Source: Limnomonas spitsbergensis
Lineage: Eukaryota > Chlorophyta > Chlorophyceae > Chlamydomonadales
Reading direction: 5' to 3'
DNA: 64,000 bases
Assembly (NCBI GenBank): GCA_037349105.1
Contig: JAYJMM010000017.1
Span: 2,170,001-2,234,000 of the forward strand
The position numbers and the translations under genes are program-made. Positions 11,426 through 23,026 of the stretch are shown here, one piece after another. The stretch's first letter is position 1. Each line of letters opens with the position of its first letter. The notes under the pieces are model-generated. The model saw nothing but the letters and a program-made list of their open reading frames with translations, was not told where the DNA came from and made no database searches.

Positions 11426-12389
11426 ATCGAGGCAGCAAAATATTATTTCTGCCTTTGAAAATCTTCTGTGGGACCCTTTTCCCTCCAAAAGTCATATTTT
11501 CCGGGATAAGGGGATGTGCCAAAGACATGTACACTTACCGCAGTCTTACTTTATTTTCAACACTGTAGTATTTATGTCCTAAAACATTAAATTATGTCCT
11601 AAAACATTGGATTGTTTAAATACAGCAAACCAGTTCATTTTTGAAACTGATAGCCCTTTACAGCTAGGTAATTTTTGTATTTTAGTATATTTATTTACCT
11701 ATTTTTTCTCAGTTCCCTCTTCGACAGAAACCACCATTGCGATTGTGTCAGTGCTGTGCTTTCAAACACTTGAGCTTGGCATGCTTGCCCCCCCGGCCCC
11801 CAATTGTGGGTCTTATCATGGCAGGCCTTTCCGCCCCCTTCTCATCAGGCTCAGAATCTACAGCCTCAGCCTCAGCCTCAGACTCAGCAGCCTAAACGTG
11901 CGCCACCTCTGCAGCCCCGGCCTGCCCCTCCCCTACTAGTCCTTCAGGGTGGAGCTGGGGGGTGGCCGAGATGTGGGGCTGCCTGTCTCAGCACCAGCCC
12001 CCCCCAGCAGTGCCTATAGCCAAGAGAGGCCTGCCCCGGGTATTTTATATATAGTAACGTTTTTAACCATCTGTTATTGTAACCTGGTGGTGGGGGTCAA
12101 GGGCCAACCTTTCAAAGAGCATAGACGACATGTGATTGCATAAACACCGGTAAGATGTAACGCAATAAAATATATATCAAACGGTAGGAGCTCTCTCTGA
12201 TTCCTTCATGACAATATTTTTCAAGAATCAGTCTCGGAATCAGTCCATAGATAACTAGCTCAGGGTCCTTCGCAGCCTGCTTCGCTGCTCCTGTTGCAGC
12301 CATACCCTCATAGCCTCCTAGTAGGGAAAGAATGTCTAGACTGGCCCAATAGATGCATAGCCATGATGGATCAACTGTCTCAACAGCCG
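11426..12389. other. No supported gene; AT-rich then GC-rich unique DNA
   Basis: 11430-11760 is AT-rich, and 11760-12020 contains a short CAGCCT/CTCAGC simple repeat. A minus-strand frame at 12396-12112 reads KDPELVIYGLIPRLILEKY, which looks protein-like but matches no family that I can name and has no splice context. I see nothing else. Confidence 0.4.
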
Positions 12390-13260
12390 GAACCACGACC
12401 CATCAGCAGTCGCCCGAACCTCCGGGCACATAGATTTTCGCTTCCCAGGGCCTCCGCCCATCAGCCTGGCTGCCAAGGTACCAGAAATTATTGTAGTCCA
12501 GCCGGATCTCAATTTGGCGCAGGGAAGGCAGGAAGGGGGCAAGAGGCCTACATGGTGGACCTAGCCAAGGACCCGTTGCTTCAGACAGGGGTGGTCCACC
12601 AAGGGCCTGAAGGCCGGGAAATGAGCAGCCCCCATAGTACACCGGGCCTCCGCCAATCAGCAAAGCTCCCGCTAAGGCTTCAGATACCAGCGGGTAGCCC
12701 TTGGCACAACAGTTTGGCGCATGAGAGGCTGGATGTGGGCCGGGGGAGGAGGAGGTTGACCTGGTTAGAGACCCGCTACTACCGGCAGGGGCGGTGCAAC
12801 TATCCCAAGCGCCTAGGGACCCTCGCTTCTACAGCATGGATCACAGTGAGCCAAGGGAGGGTGCCGTTTCCTCCATGGGACGCTTAGCTTGACGAGTTGG
12901 CGAAGATGAAAGCTGAGTTGGAGACTCAGCTCATCATCATCAAGCAACATGTGCAGAATAACAGCGAGCGGCCACGGCATGAGGATCAGCGAGCGGGCGA
13001 CATGGGCTCGTTCGACGCAGCTGCCGAGCTCAACCGAGACTTGCAGCGGCGGGCTCAAGGCCCAGAGGGTGAGCCGCCAAGGCAGCCAGCCCAGCGATCG
13101 GGCAGGAGTTCCCCATTGAACCTGAGACCGGCTGAGAGGAAGCGGCTGCAGCGGTACGACCTCCGTGTAGGTCAAACCAAAACCGTGCATAGCCTGAGCC
13201 GGCTGGTTTCAGGTGACGAGGTCCCGTGGACGAGGCAGCCCCCATCTCAGCCATGGGTGC
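12390..13260 (+). other. Unassigned ORF remnants, possibly gag-like
   Basis: An open frame at 12897-13268 encodes a likely coiled coil (MKAELETQLIIIKQHVQNN), then a basic, proline-rich stretch; just upstream the same frame is stopped. 12430-12800 holds two diverged copies of one segment (for example 'cctccgcccatcagc' versus 'cctccgccaatcagc'). The sequence is cut at 13261 by the hAT-like element, and the right flank at 14432 resumes with another open stretch (QLKDVCNMVERLGQNW). A decayed retroelement gag or an interrupted host gene are both possible. No protease, RT or zinc knuckle was seen. Confidence 0.25.
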
Positions 13261-14431
13261 CAGGGTAACCCGGTACGGAAACGGGGACAATACGGTAGGG
13301 CAACACGGTCGAAGATTTTTTCCCATTTTCAAGGCTCAGAACAGCAGGATCCAAACAAAGAAACACATACATGCAACACTCCCATGACTGTTCGACCCCA
13401 TGCACATCTTGACATACTGCATGGCTGCATGACAGCCCCCATGCAATTTTGCATGGCCCCCAAATAACCACTTTGGATCTCCATGCATGCATGCAGATTT
13501 ACCATGCTGATGCTAGGAAAAAATATGATCATTGATGCAGTCCCAAACTCCTCACACATCGTCATAACAATGTTCCAACATGCCATTTAGCATTTCTGTA
13601 ATTCAGCCAGTCCATATAAACGCTTCCCACCAGCATGGCACATGAAATTTAATCATGCAGGAATATAGCAATAGAGACAAGAGGCCTCAGAATCACCCTG
13701 CATAGTTGCTGAGTTGCATCATGGCATGGCATGCATGGGAATCACTTCGTAAGGAGACGGGGAGCTCATGTGTCTTGCCTCCCTCCTGGGAGTCCTGGAC
13801 TCATGGGCTCCTACTCCTCCTAGCCTCCTCCCTCCATGTAGCTTTGGATTGTGACTTGGCGCCAAGTTGCGTCTTATTGCCACTAAGTATTGGGGTAGAC
13901 TTGGAATTTTACGAGCAACGAATGCCTCTTTACCTCTGGAAGCGAGCGAGCTTACGTATATTTTGATGTCCTGGAGGTGTGGACGTTGGACTGTGTGGAC
14001 TTGCCAGACGAGGGAGACGATCACACGACATCATCGTGTGCCTGTATCACCCGTCCTTACGTCTTACCCTTTTACACGCCGCAACTTGTCCTATTGTGCC
14101 CGCGAGGTTATTGGTAAATGGCGTAGTGCCGACGATAATCTTATCGAAAAAATTGCATCGCCCACTCTTGGCCTGGCCAGCCTTCGATGACGGCTGCAAA
14201 ATCCAATGCGCATCAGCCGTGTACGCTGCCTTCCTAGGACTTGTTCTCAGCGCTGCCTCTACCTCCATCCTGATAATATCTGATATGTCTGACTGGTCTG
14301 TGCACTTATGCTCTCATGCAGTCATGCAGTGCAGGAATGGCGGCCGTACTTGGCCGTGTTGCAAACGGGACGGTGCGGTACGGATACGGTACGGGATTTT
14401 AGGCCAATGAGGCCCGTACTGGGTAACCCTG
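13261..14431. mobile_element. hAT-like non-autonomous DNA transposon, 1.17 kb
   Basis: The ends are inverted repeats: left CAGGGTAACCCGGTACGG, right (reverse complement) CAGGGTTACCCAGTACGG, with 2 mismatches in 18. Both subterminal regions are rich in short ACGG motifs ('aaacggggacaatacgg' left; 'gcggtacggatacggtacgg' right), as is usual for hAT superfamily elements, whose TIRs often start CAGGG. No transposase frame was found inside. The flanking 8-mers (atgggtgc and agtgcaca) do not make a clean 8-bp target duplication, so the insertion is old or one end is misplaced. Confidence 0.6.
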
Positions 14432-17224
14432 AGTGCACAACTGAAGGATGTCTGCAACATGGTGGAAAGGCTCGGCCAGAACTGGCTACACTCCACAGGA
14501 GGTGTGGGGGGGGGCGTCTCTGTACAGCTTTCACCACCACAGCCTTTGAGGCGAAGAACAGGGCTCTTGCCGCCACTGCCCGCTTATTGCAGAAGTTCAA
14601 TAGTTCCAGACATAGCGGAGCTGTCTCCTGTCCCTGACACATGTATAGCTTTCACCACCACAGATGGCGGATTTCGGATCACGCTTGACTTCGGTCGAGG
14701 CCGGCCAAGGCAAACAATCTATCCGGGCGCCTCAATTGGATACATGACCAAGCACGGGGCGCATGAGGCTGTTACTCAGCCCTCCGAGACAGCTCCTTGC
14801 CCTTACCAATGCAGTGAGCAAATTGGCGCCGACGACCTGCATGACCCGTCAGGGACCCGGGCCGAGCAGCTGGGCAGATCAGATGGAAGAAGAACGGTCA
14901 GGGAGGGTCATATGTATCGTAAAAACGTGGACAGGCCCAGCAGTGCAAGCAGGTTAGGTCATGACTTGATATCAGATACACATTGACTGTGCTCTAACCT
15001 GATTGTCAGTAGTGCACTAAAACTGGTAGGCACCAACTGTCCCTTGAGATAATCAAACGCAAACACAATGGGCTTAAGGAGTCCACTTTACAGAATCACC
15101 AACTCCAATAACTTAATGTTTTGAGATAACTTGGCCATGCTGAGGGGCCTGCCTCTAATTTTGTGAGGATGTTCTATTGCAGTGCTGGCCTCCAAAGCTG
15201 AAGTATTACCTGCTGTAAAGCCTAGGGTTGTGGCTCTGAAACTACCAGTGCTGTTTTTTTCCATCCTCTCGCAAAACCAGTTCTGGGCAGATCTGGCTGG
15301 CTCAGCTCAGATAAGAAGGGGGGCCTGGAATAAAGGACATGAAAATCAAGATGTGTGCATAAAGAGTGGATACCTGACTTAAGGCATTCTGGAACTCAGT
15401 GGCAGTGATATGGGAGCTTGCATGGCTGAGGGTTGCATGGGGCAAGGGGCATGGCTTCCTGACAAGCCACCTTCGCCCCAAAGTTGCAGCCTCTGGAGTG
15501 GGGAATGGTGCAAAAATTGGGTGGGCAATCTTAATGAGCTACTCTCAGGCTCTCTGAATCACTAGACATCATAGCAATCAGACAGGTATGGAGTGAATTC
15601 CAATCCATCAAAGACGACAGCCCTGATGTGGGCCACATGGAAGGCCATATCTGCATGTTGGATTGGCCAAATGACCCAGGGAGGGTGGCAATGCCTCCGT
15701 CTATGCCCCACCTAAACCCACCTAAAGTTCTACCTTAATCGGGCTTTGGCCACTTTTCAGGCTCAGCCGCCGCAAGTTTGGTACCCAACGGGGCAGTTTT
15801 TGGCATCCAACTGCCATTCGGATTCAAATGATACCCCAACAGACCTCAATAAACCGTGTATGACAAGCTGATTACAGTACTTGACGATGTAGCAACACAC
15901 CAGGTCGATCGAGGCAGTTCCTAGAGAGATTACTTCAAATTGCAGTTGGTACTGCTAGTGTGAACCAGGTTGGGACGGTCATTTGGGTGGGTCAAACCTC
16001 AGTACCCCTAAAACGTGTCGATACATCTGACCCGCCCTGTTCGAATACCCGAGTGACTGAAAGGAACGAAAAGGGAGAGGGTTTGGGTTTCCAGTTGATT
16101 TCACTGGGACATCGGTTGCCAACAGCCAAAGTGGTTTATATTTTGAAGGGCTCGTTCTTCGCGCTCGCCCCAGCGTTTCGATTCATTTGTTGTTTCACTG
16201 GCGTATCTCGTGGATCCCTACCTTATGACAGTGCACTGCAACGGAGGCGCGCGGATTGGATCGAACGAGCCGTACTTTTCTGGGCATGCTATTTGTAGGT
16301 GTTTGCGGTGAAAAGTGGTGCCGATTTCAGAAAGAGGCCATCGAGTTGCTTTGTGTTGGGTGCAAAGTCGTTTGCATGACTGTCCGAAATGTATATGCTC
16401 GTGGCGGGGCAGCCACGGCCTTGGCCACTTTGGCTTTGGACTGTCTTCACCGAAAGTTCATGTTGCACAATACGTGACGTGCACTCGCGTTGCGCTGCTT
16501 TAAGCGCAGCCTCGTTTAAAATGTTAGCCGTGATGCAGGTCTGCTCTCTTGATCCGTATCGCTGCAGCCAACGGCTGACTAGTTTTCGAACTTGCAGGAT
16601 GACAGTTGACACTGCAGACCATGCGAAAGACCATCGTAGGGACTATCGTGCAGCTTTGCTTTCGGCGCTAACTCGTTTTCTATGTAAGGTTTAGCAGTGT
16701 TGGGATGGCAGCATTGCTTGCCTGCTTCAGTTTTCCATGAATGAAGTGCGATGACCTTTCGTCAGAGCGACCAGCCGACCAGTGCCATGCACCACTGTCA
16801 TTCAGACACACCACATCTGCACCAGCTTAAAAGAAACCGATATGCACACCCACAGGCCAATATATGGACACCTTTGTTTGTTCTGATTGAGGCTTGGGAC
16901 CTGCTGCTCAGGAGTCAGGACTGGTCAGCTGCTGTGCTCGGTGTGCAATCAGGTTGTTGTTGTGTGCACACTGTGCAATGTCACTTCTGGCAGCCAGCTT
17001 GCACATACAGCAGAAGAAGTTGCTGCGATGACAATTTCGACGAAATGACAGGTACCATGCACAGCTGGATGGTGGACAAGCCAGGTGTCCTAGCAGAGGG
17101 ACCGAAGCTGGCCCAGTGCTGCAACATGCAATGTGGCTTGCAGAACACACGCAACAAGCGCGCTCGAAGCGTTCCATAAGCACATCGTGCACCTTGTTAC
17201 CGGTATTGATAGTTGACTCTCAAG
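14432..17224. other. No confident gene
   Basis: Plus-strand frames at 14459-14986 (QLKDVCNMVERLG; later FRITLDFGRGRP) and 15960-16298 are open but show no recognised domain. 'gttcgaataccc' near 16039 resembles a tRNA B box, but no A box or stem set accompanies it. The remainder of 15000-17200 is unique, mid-GC DNA with nothing that I can assign. Confidence 0.4.
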
Positions 17225-17759
17225 ACAAACTCGGCAACTGCTGCCGGAACAAACATCCTCTTGTGCAGCTTGTAGTTGAGCTGTAAGTTTGAAGGCAACA
17301 AAGCCTCTTCGGAGCGGGCAAGTGATATGCTTTGCGCAACTTGTAGTTTAGCTTTTTGAAGGCTAGCTTTTCCAAAGTGGGCAAGGGATGCGGTTTACCG
17401 TATCTGACCTTTGTGTTCTTGCTGGTTTGTACTTTGTAGGTGCGTGAAGTTGCTTTCCCTTCTTTTTTCTTGTGCCCTCTCCCTTGACTTTCCTGCCTGA
17501 CAGTTTGTTTGCCGATGTGGCCGAGCTTCATTTTAGAGCATGGTCCAGAGGTCTTACGTCATTACTCTGACACACCTGCAACAGGCTCACTCAAGGAGTT
17601 CCATACAGACATCATGATGGAAGTGCTCTTAAGTGAAAACAGTATAGATGAGCAGCAACACTCGTCTGCCATCTGACATCTGACATTTCCTGAACAGCAG
17701 TGACATACAGGCATACTCTGCAAACAGAGGCAAACACAAACTCGGCAACTGCTGCCGGA
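17225..17759. repeat. 487-bp segment between 24-bp perfect direct repeats, carrying a MITE end
   Basis: A 24-bp sequence starting 'acaaactcggcaactgctgc' occurs at 17225-17248 and again at 17736-17759. Between them lie two diverged copies of 'caacttgtagttnagct' (17263 and 17339) and the right end of the long-TIR MITE family (17504-17566, 'gtggccgagcttcattttag', then 'ggtccagaggtcttacgtc'). Confidence 0.7.
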
Positions 17760-18097
17760 TGGAACACACAACAGCCTAGGCCCTAGGACACCTGCACAGT
17801 TCTCAGGGCACCCACGTCACTCGGGGGCTGCGCCAAAGGCACAGCTTTTACAAATGTAGAACGCCCAGACCTTCGCCCGGCCTGAGCGAAAGCGAGGGAG
17901 AAAGTCGGAGCGAAAGTGGGACTGTGATTTGAGGGCAGAAATCTACCTCGTCATAACCACGCGTCGTAACTCCAAGGATGATTTTAGTCAGAACAAATTA
18001 CGGTTACAATGTACTGTGGCATCCTCCACACGTGGCCTCCGCCTATGCGACCAGTGAGTCAGAAATGACCGTAACCAAAGCCATTGCTTCAAACTAA

Positions 18098-18110
18098 TCT
18101 ATATAATCTG
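18098..18110 (+). promoter_or_regulatory. TATA-like box upstream of the DUF506 gene
   Basis: 'ctatataatctgc' lies about 45 bp before the ATG at 18147 and fits a TATA box with a start site near 18130. This is inferred from position and sequence only. Confidence 0.4.
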
Positions 18111-18146
18111 CAAAGCCCTCTCCTCGGCCTCCAATGTTCGGATCAC

Positions 18147-20014
18147 ATGGCGGCAGCCTCACCTTTCTTCTTGATGTAAGCAGTGGCGGTGCTGACAGTG
18201 CAGGCAGCTGACTATTCCAAGGACTGCTTTCATACCTTTGTTTTCGTTTGAAGGAGTGTGGAGGGTTCAAGGTGCAGACGGAAGAGGGATTCGCCGTCCC
18301 TAGCCCGGGAGACACAAAAGACACCTCATCAGCGCAAGTTTCGGAACTTGACGTCGTCTGTCACAGCGCCTTTGCCTCGAAGGTAAGCCAACGTTAAGGC
18401 TCGCTGCATGTCGCCTTCCTTTCCATGCTAATGAACATAGTCGGTACAGCATGTGCATGGCCAATGGCATCTGGCGATAAAAAGTCTGGCCGAAATTACG
18501 CTGGCATGTGTCCCACCTCACGCCCCATGTCCGTCCCACAATACGATGACGCCCCATGCCATGCGCAGATTATTGACGACATCAGCCACAATCCGAAGGC
18601 GCTCATCCTCCCAACCTGCACCACGATTGAGATGGCTACCAGGTTATCCAGTGCAGGTTACCGCATCAGCGTTCTCAGTGCGCTAGGCGGGGGCAGCAGC
18701 AGCCGCCCCGGTTTCGCCAATCTGAGTCATGAATTCTTGAAGGTAAGCCTGGAAAAAATGCACTCAACGCGACTGCATGACAATTCATCGTTGTCCAAAT
18801 TGAACTGTGTCTAGGTAGTCCTGAGCCTCACGGATGTGTTGCTCGACTACTGCCATCCAGGTCCGCGGTGCAAAAGACATGGAGGGCGTCGATTTCATTG
18901 TGGACATGTTCTTCAAGGAGCAGTTCGAGATACCGCAGCCCACGCCTTCTTACACGGAAACACTCTCGCGCTTGCCCGCTTGCTTTGTGGGGTCAACAGC
19001 CAGTCTGCTGCAGACCGTCCAGGTGGATATGAATGTTTTCACAATCGACCCATGCAATGCGGTATACAGACATGAATGGCTCACAATCGACCCATGCAAT
19101 GCGGTATACATGAATGGCTCACTTAAATTCCATGCTTGCTGCATGCCTGGCCCCATCTTACAGTTTATGCTGTATGCATGCATCAGCAGAAGTGGCAAGT
19201 AACCGGTAATCGTTTTCAAGCAAAGTAAATCATTCACAGCTAAATCAATGTGCTTGTGTTCCATTCATGCAAAATAATGGTGAAACTGAGCAAGCCTGAA
19301 GCCACCGTCATCATTAAAGAATATGCATCTTCAGGTGTTGTGTTCGGAGATGGCGGACTCTTTCCAGGCCAGAGGTTGCGCATTGCCCCCATGGAGGAAG
19401 ACCCAGAGCATGCTCAGGTGCGTGGCATGCGAGGGCCTATGGCAATGATTTACTCCTGCCCCTCAGCTATTTTAACCCCACAGAGGTCATAGCCTTGCAC
19501 CTATGCTAGCTCAGCAATGGCATCAGGGCTGCTGCCACCCGACCCATGTCCTTGAAAGATTTGGACCAGCTGCAAACGAGCTGGGATATGGTCTGCGACC
19601 TCAGCCCTGGTTGCCCATTGTGCCTCTCCTAAATTATTCCTTGCTTTCTGCAGTAAGTGGTTTCCTACCAAGTCCCGAGTCCTCCAATTACAGTGCGGGA
19701 GCCCACCGATCTGGGACGCCGAGTCCCCCGTTCGTGATGTCTCCGAAGCCGCACTATCTCCCACGGGTGTTGCCGACTTGCAAGACGAGATGGAGCCAAA
19801 GCAGAAGCTGTTATGGCAGGCTGAGGTGCTGGCAGCTCCCAGGCATGTACTGGCAGGGGCAGGGAACTGGCTGCAGGCCCTCGCCTTGCCCGGGACAAGC
19901 GCACCTCTGTCGACCTGCGACGTGGGACATGCCAGGTGTGTGGCTGTGCATCTGAGCTCCTTGAAAGTCAAGGTTGGATTCGAGCTGTCTGCCCACGTGC
20001 CTTCCAAATGTTAG
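18147..20014 (+). CDS. DUF506 / PDDEXK_6 (PF04720-type) protein
   Basis: Plus-strand exons 18254-18382 (43 codons), 18569-18742 (58), 18861-19022 (54), 19335-19417 (27 plus 2 nt) and 19654-20014 (119 codons plus stop) join in frame with AG/GT borders. Motifs typical of plant DUF506 proteins appear in order: MATRLSSAGYRISV, GVDFIVDMFFKEQFEIPQPT, TETLSRLPACFVGS, LCSEMADSF and LPPWRKTQSMLSKWFP. The family has a predicted PD-(D/E)XK nuclease-like fold and no established reaction; here the D of 'DFIVD' and the E of 'KEQFE' are candidate site residues. The N-terminus is unresolved. ATG 18147 (MAAASPFFL) runs into a GTAAGC donor at 18176 but in phase 2, which does not match the phase-0 acceptor before 18254, so another small exon or start is likely. 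A TATA-like box precedes it. The C-terminal ~100 residues after FPTKS are not conserved in my memory of the family. Confidence 0.85.
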
Positions 20015-20935
20015 TTTGAGCTGGCCCATTGAGTGTGGGTCTCTGACTGAAGCCGAGTGACCCAGGAGGTGCTGATTGCTCCTTGGTTGTAGGACTCAAG
20101 TAAAACTAGTAGCCAATGCCAATATTTTTTGTGAACGGAAGGGGATAGATGGGTTCCCTTAACGTTTCCTATTACAGCTCAAGTATGCATGGGTAATAGA
20201 TGATAATAGTAACTAGCAGATGCTGAGTTAAATGCGAATAGTGTCCGAGTTTTGTTCTACATTCATGATTTGCCACACGGGACTGGCTCCCTGTGGCAGG
20301 CAGAAGACTTTGGATGCCCCAAAGATCTTCTGCAAATGGTTTTTTATGTTTTTCTTTTCTATGACGCAGAGATGCGGTGCTGAGTTGACAAGAGACATGA
20401 AGACAAAATAAGTAATTATGTGTGAGATTTTGCACGGTATGAAACTTGATACCTAGAACTGCTATGCTTTTAACTGCCATGTTTGTTTGCAAGTAGCCAA
20501 GTGTGCTTTTCACTGTGGCCCATGCCCTATATTGACCTCGGTATGGACACATTATGCACACTTCCGGCATCACTAATCTGCTATTCTTTTGGGTGTCCCT
20601 AACCTCGGTATGGGACACAATGGCCCGTATACTTATGCTCCTAGTTTCATGTTGTGTAGCCTTTTTCATGGTTTGTGTCAGGTAAATGACCAGCTGATTT
20701 TCAGTCATTGAAGAGCGCTTCCAGTATCGGAAGTAGTGAATGTGCTCAACGGACGTTTTCTTTCAGTTCGTCGGATCAGATTTCCCGGTTACTACATAAT
20801 CCCCGATTTTTTGCAGTCCATTAGGCGCTGAAAAAGCGTTTAGGTCTAGTACCCGTAAACTTCTTCATGTGCATCTTTTTGTGTATGGAGTTGAATCCTT
20901 TCAGTGCTTGAGGCATCATGTTGAAGGTTAGTGAC
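20015..20935. other. DUF506 3' region and intergenic DNA
   Basis: No gene is supported. A 178-codon minus-strand frame (20708-20172) has no recognised domain and overlaps the probable 3' UTR side of the DUF506 gene. No TGTAA polyadenylation motif of the chlorophyte type was found close after the stop. Confidence 0.4.
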
Positions 20936-20947
20936 GTTTCACAAGTG

Positions 20948-21036
20948 GGGGGAAATGGTCCAGTGGTGTAACGCTGGTGGCATCCATACCTTAAGGCTGA
21001 GGAATCGAACCCTCCACACGATCTGCTATTTCCCCC
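20948..21036 (+). other. 89-nt tRNA-like segment with paired ends
   Basis: The ends GGGGGAAAT and ATTTCCCCC are perfect inverted complements, like a tRNA acceptor stem. 'tggtccagtggtgtaacgc' resembles an A box/D arm (compare TGGTCTAGTGG), and 'gaatcgaaccc' partly resembles a B box. The reverse strand holds 'gggttcgattcc', a better B box but too close to any A box. The D and T stems do not pair well, so I do not call a functional tRNA; a tRNA pseudogene or SINE head is plausible. Confidence 0.35.
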
Positions 21037-21070
21037 AGTCTAGATCGCAGGGTTCCCTGTCCCTGCCCCC

Positions 21071-21156
21071 CTCACGTAGGAGGATGGCATGGCTGCACCA
21101 TGGTCCTGGCTGTGCACGGTAGCTGGAATTGTGCATAGTCATTCCCTTCACCAGCC
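21071..21156 (+). repeat. Interspersed repeat R1, copy 2
   Basis: Plus-orientation copy of the repeat at 2893-2985 (minus): 'taggaggatggcatggctgc', then 'accatggtcctggctgtgca', then 'gtagctgg' and 'tagtcattccc'. It follows the tRNA-like segment directly. A partial copy also starts near 23028 ('ccccctcacataggaggatg'). Confidence 0.75.
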
Positions 21157-21190
21157 ATACGCGGCCGAGTGTTCAGCAGGACCCAGCGGG

Positions 21191-21992
21191 TCAATGACGT
21201 TACACTCTAGGCCCTGCTTAAAAAAGTTCGGCCGCGTGGGCGCCCAACTGTTCCGTTGGAAGAAAAATAATTGTAATTGCAAAAGAAGGAGAAAACCACA
21301 GAGGAGAAAGAAATGCCTCCTCCAAAAGGAAAAGGCAGCCCAAAGTATCCTTGCCCCTTTCAAGCCCATTCCCCAAGAAGGTAAAGAAAAGCAACCCAAC
21401 AAGGCCTCAATAAAGCGTACGACGTCCTCAACACAATCCAGACCCTTACATCCAAGCCTGCCCTAGTACAACTGTTAGAAGTCTGTGGCGCCCTCCGGGA
21501 GGCCTGTCCAACCTCTCTCCCTAAGCCTCTCCTTCACGCTAGGGCACTTGAAGCAGACATGCAGCGCATCCTCCACATGCTCGCCATCTCCCCTTGCCCA
21601 AAACCGTTGGCAGCACCGTCCGCCATGCTGCTGACCGTTGCGCCGTCCTAGAGTGTCAGCCGTGATGACGGCGCCGAGCCGCAGCCTTAAGTTCGTAAGC
21701 ACTCAAGCACACTCCCTTCGACTGGTGCGGCCCCTGGCCTGCGCCGATAAGCGCCCGCCTTGGCCTGAAATCAGGTACGGTAGGGTTTAGTGACAGGATC
21801 TGTGGGGTCCCCTCTGCCAGCTGCATCCAGTTGCGCCCGCTTGTACGCTGCATCAACTAGCGCTAGCACCTTTGGGAGAGGTAGCGGCTGCAGGTCAGGG
21901 CCCAGTGGGTCTGCACTGTTCTTAAGTTTCACAAGTTACTGACGTTACACCTCTGGACTATGCTGAAATAAAGCTCGGCCACGTCGGCAAAC
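21191..21992. mobile_element. Long-TIR MITE family, two left ends
   Basis: The core 'tcaatgacgttacac', then 'ggccctgcttaaaaaagttc', then 'ggccgcgtgggcgcccaac' at 21191-21252 recurs at 21937-21992 ('ctgacgttacacctctgg', 'gctcggccacgtcgg'). Both are in the same orientation. The DNA between them (21260-21930) has A-rich frames without recognised function. The inner edge continues as A/G-rich sequence, like the other family members. Confidence 0.65.
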
Positions 21993-22218
21993 AAAGATTC
22001 TGCTAGAGAAGTCAAGGCAGAAGAGGAAAGAAAGGATAAAAGTTCACCCACCAAACAACAAGAACATAAAGGCTTGGCAAACCGTATCCCCTGCCCCTGA
22101 AGAGATAAGCCTTCAAAAAGTTCAAAACTACAAGTTGCAGAAAACCAGGGCCTCCCATTCCTGCCTGCGGACTCTTTGACGTCCTCTCTGGTTGGAAGGA
22201 AACGGGGAAGTTCCACAA

Positions 22219-22667
22219 GTCAATAACGTTACACCTCTGGGCCCTGCTTAAAAAAGGCTCGGTCACGTGGGCGCCTAACTGAAGAGTTGGGAGGAAAGAT
22301 GGAACGAAACACAGAAGGGGGCAGGACGAAAGAAAGGAGGGAAAAAGTGGGAAATAAAGTGAAGGGGGAGAACAAAAGGCTGAAAAAACAAAATAGAAAG
22401 GAAGTTGCAACCCTTGAAAAAGTCTACGCCTCAACGATATCTACTACGTCGTCCACAAAGGCCAGGGCATCCCACCCAAGCCTGCTTAAACAAAGCTCTG
22501 CCTCGTTGGCAAACATAGAGTCAGCTGTCCCTTCACTTTATTCCCCACTTTCCCCATTCCCCCCCTGCCCTCTTGTGTTTGTTTCGTTCTTTCCTCCCAA
22601 CCCTTTAGTTAGGCGCCCACGCGGCCGAGCCTTTTTGAGCAGGGCCCAAAGGTGTAACGTCATTGAC
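22219..22667. mobile_element. MITE, 449 bp, with ~100-bp terminal inverted repeats
   Basis: The left end ('gtcaataacgttacacctct', 'gggccctgcttaaaaaaggc', 'cacgtgggcgcctaact', then 'gttgggaggaaagatggaac') is inverted at the right end ('gttcgttctttcctcccaac', 'agttaggcgcccacgcggcc', 'gagcctttttgagcagggcc', 'aggtgtaacgtcattgac'). This is the best whole copy of the family seen also at 17504, 21191, 21937, 23468, 23777, 48027, 49245, 49387 and 50909. There is no transposase. Confidence 0.75.
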
Positions 22668-22949
22668 ATGCTGATTTTTTTGACAATTGACCGCATTTAC
22701 CACGAGGAACGCAACGGTGTACCACTCGTCTCATCCAAGAACTGGCGCCCCAAAACAAATCGAAAGCAGATATTTGTTAACTGGGGGCAAACGCGCACAG
22801 TTCCTTTAGTAGTGAGAGTCCTGTTGTTGTATGGACAAGGCCATGGTGTTGTGTGGTATCACCAAGGGTATCACAGCCCCCGATATTTTTTTGCTGTGCT
22901 TACCTCACTTGCTGAGGCCCCTGTTTCAGCAGTACATGACTGTTAGCTG

Positions 22950-23026
22950 AACATGGAACCTAAGTAATTATGTGCTCTGCTTTTAGCAGAGCAAAGCAGA
23001 GCACATAATTACTTAGGTTCCATGTT
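22950..23026. repeat. Perfect inverted repeat, 31-bp arms, 15-nt loop
   Basis: 22950-22980 is the exact reverse complement of 22996-23026 (arm begins 'aacatggaacctaagtaatt'). Inside, 'gctctgc-tttta-gcagagc' makes an alternative inner hairpin. A partial R1 repeat starts immediately to the right. Confidence 0.95.

Noticed and set aside
16030..16060. Possible tRNA (gttcgaataccc)
   Set aside because: No A box, anticodon arm or acceptor stem at suitable spacing.
20172..20708. 178-codon minus-strand ORF
   Set aside because: No recognised domain, no splice or promoter context, and the composition is like that of the surrounding non-coding DNA.
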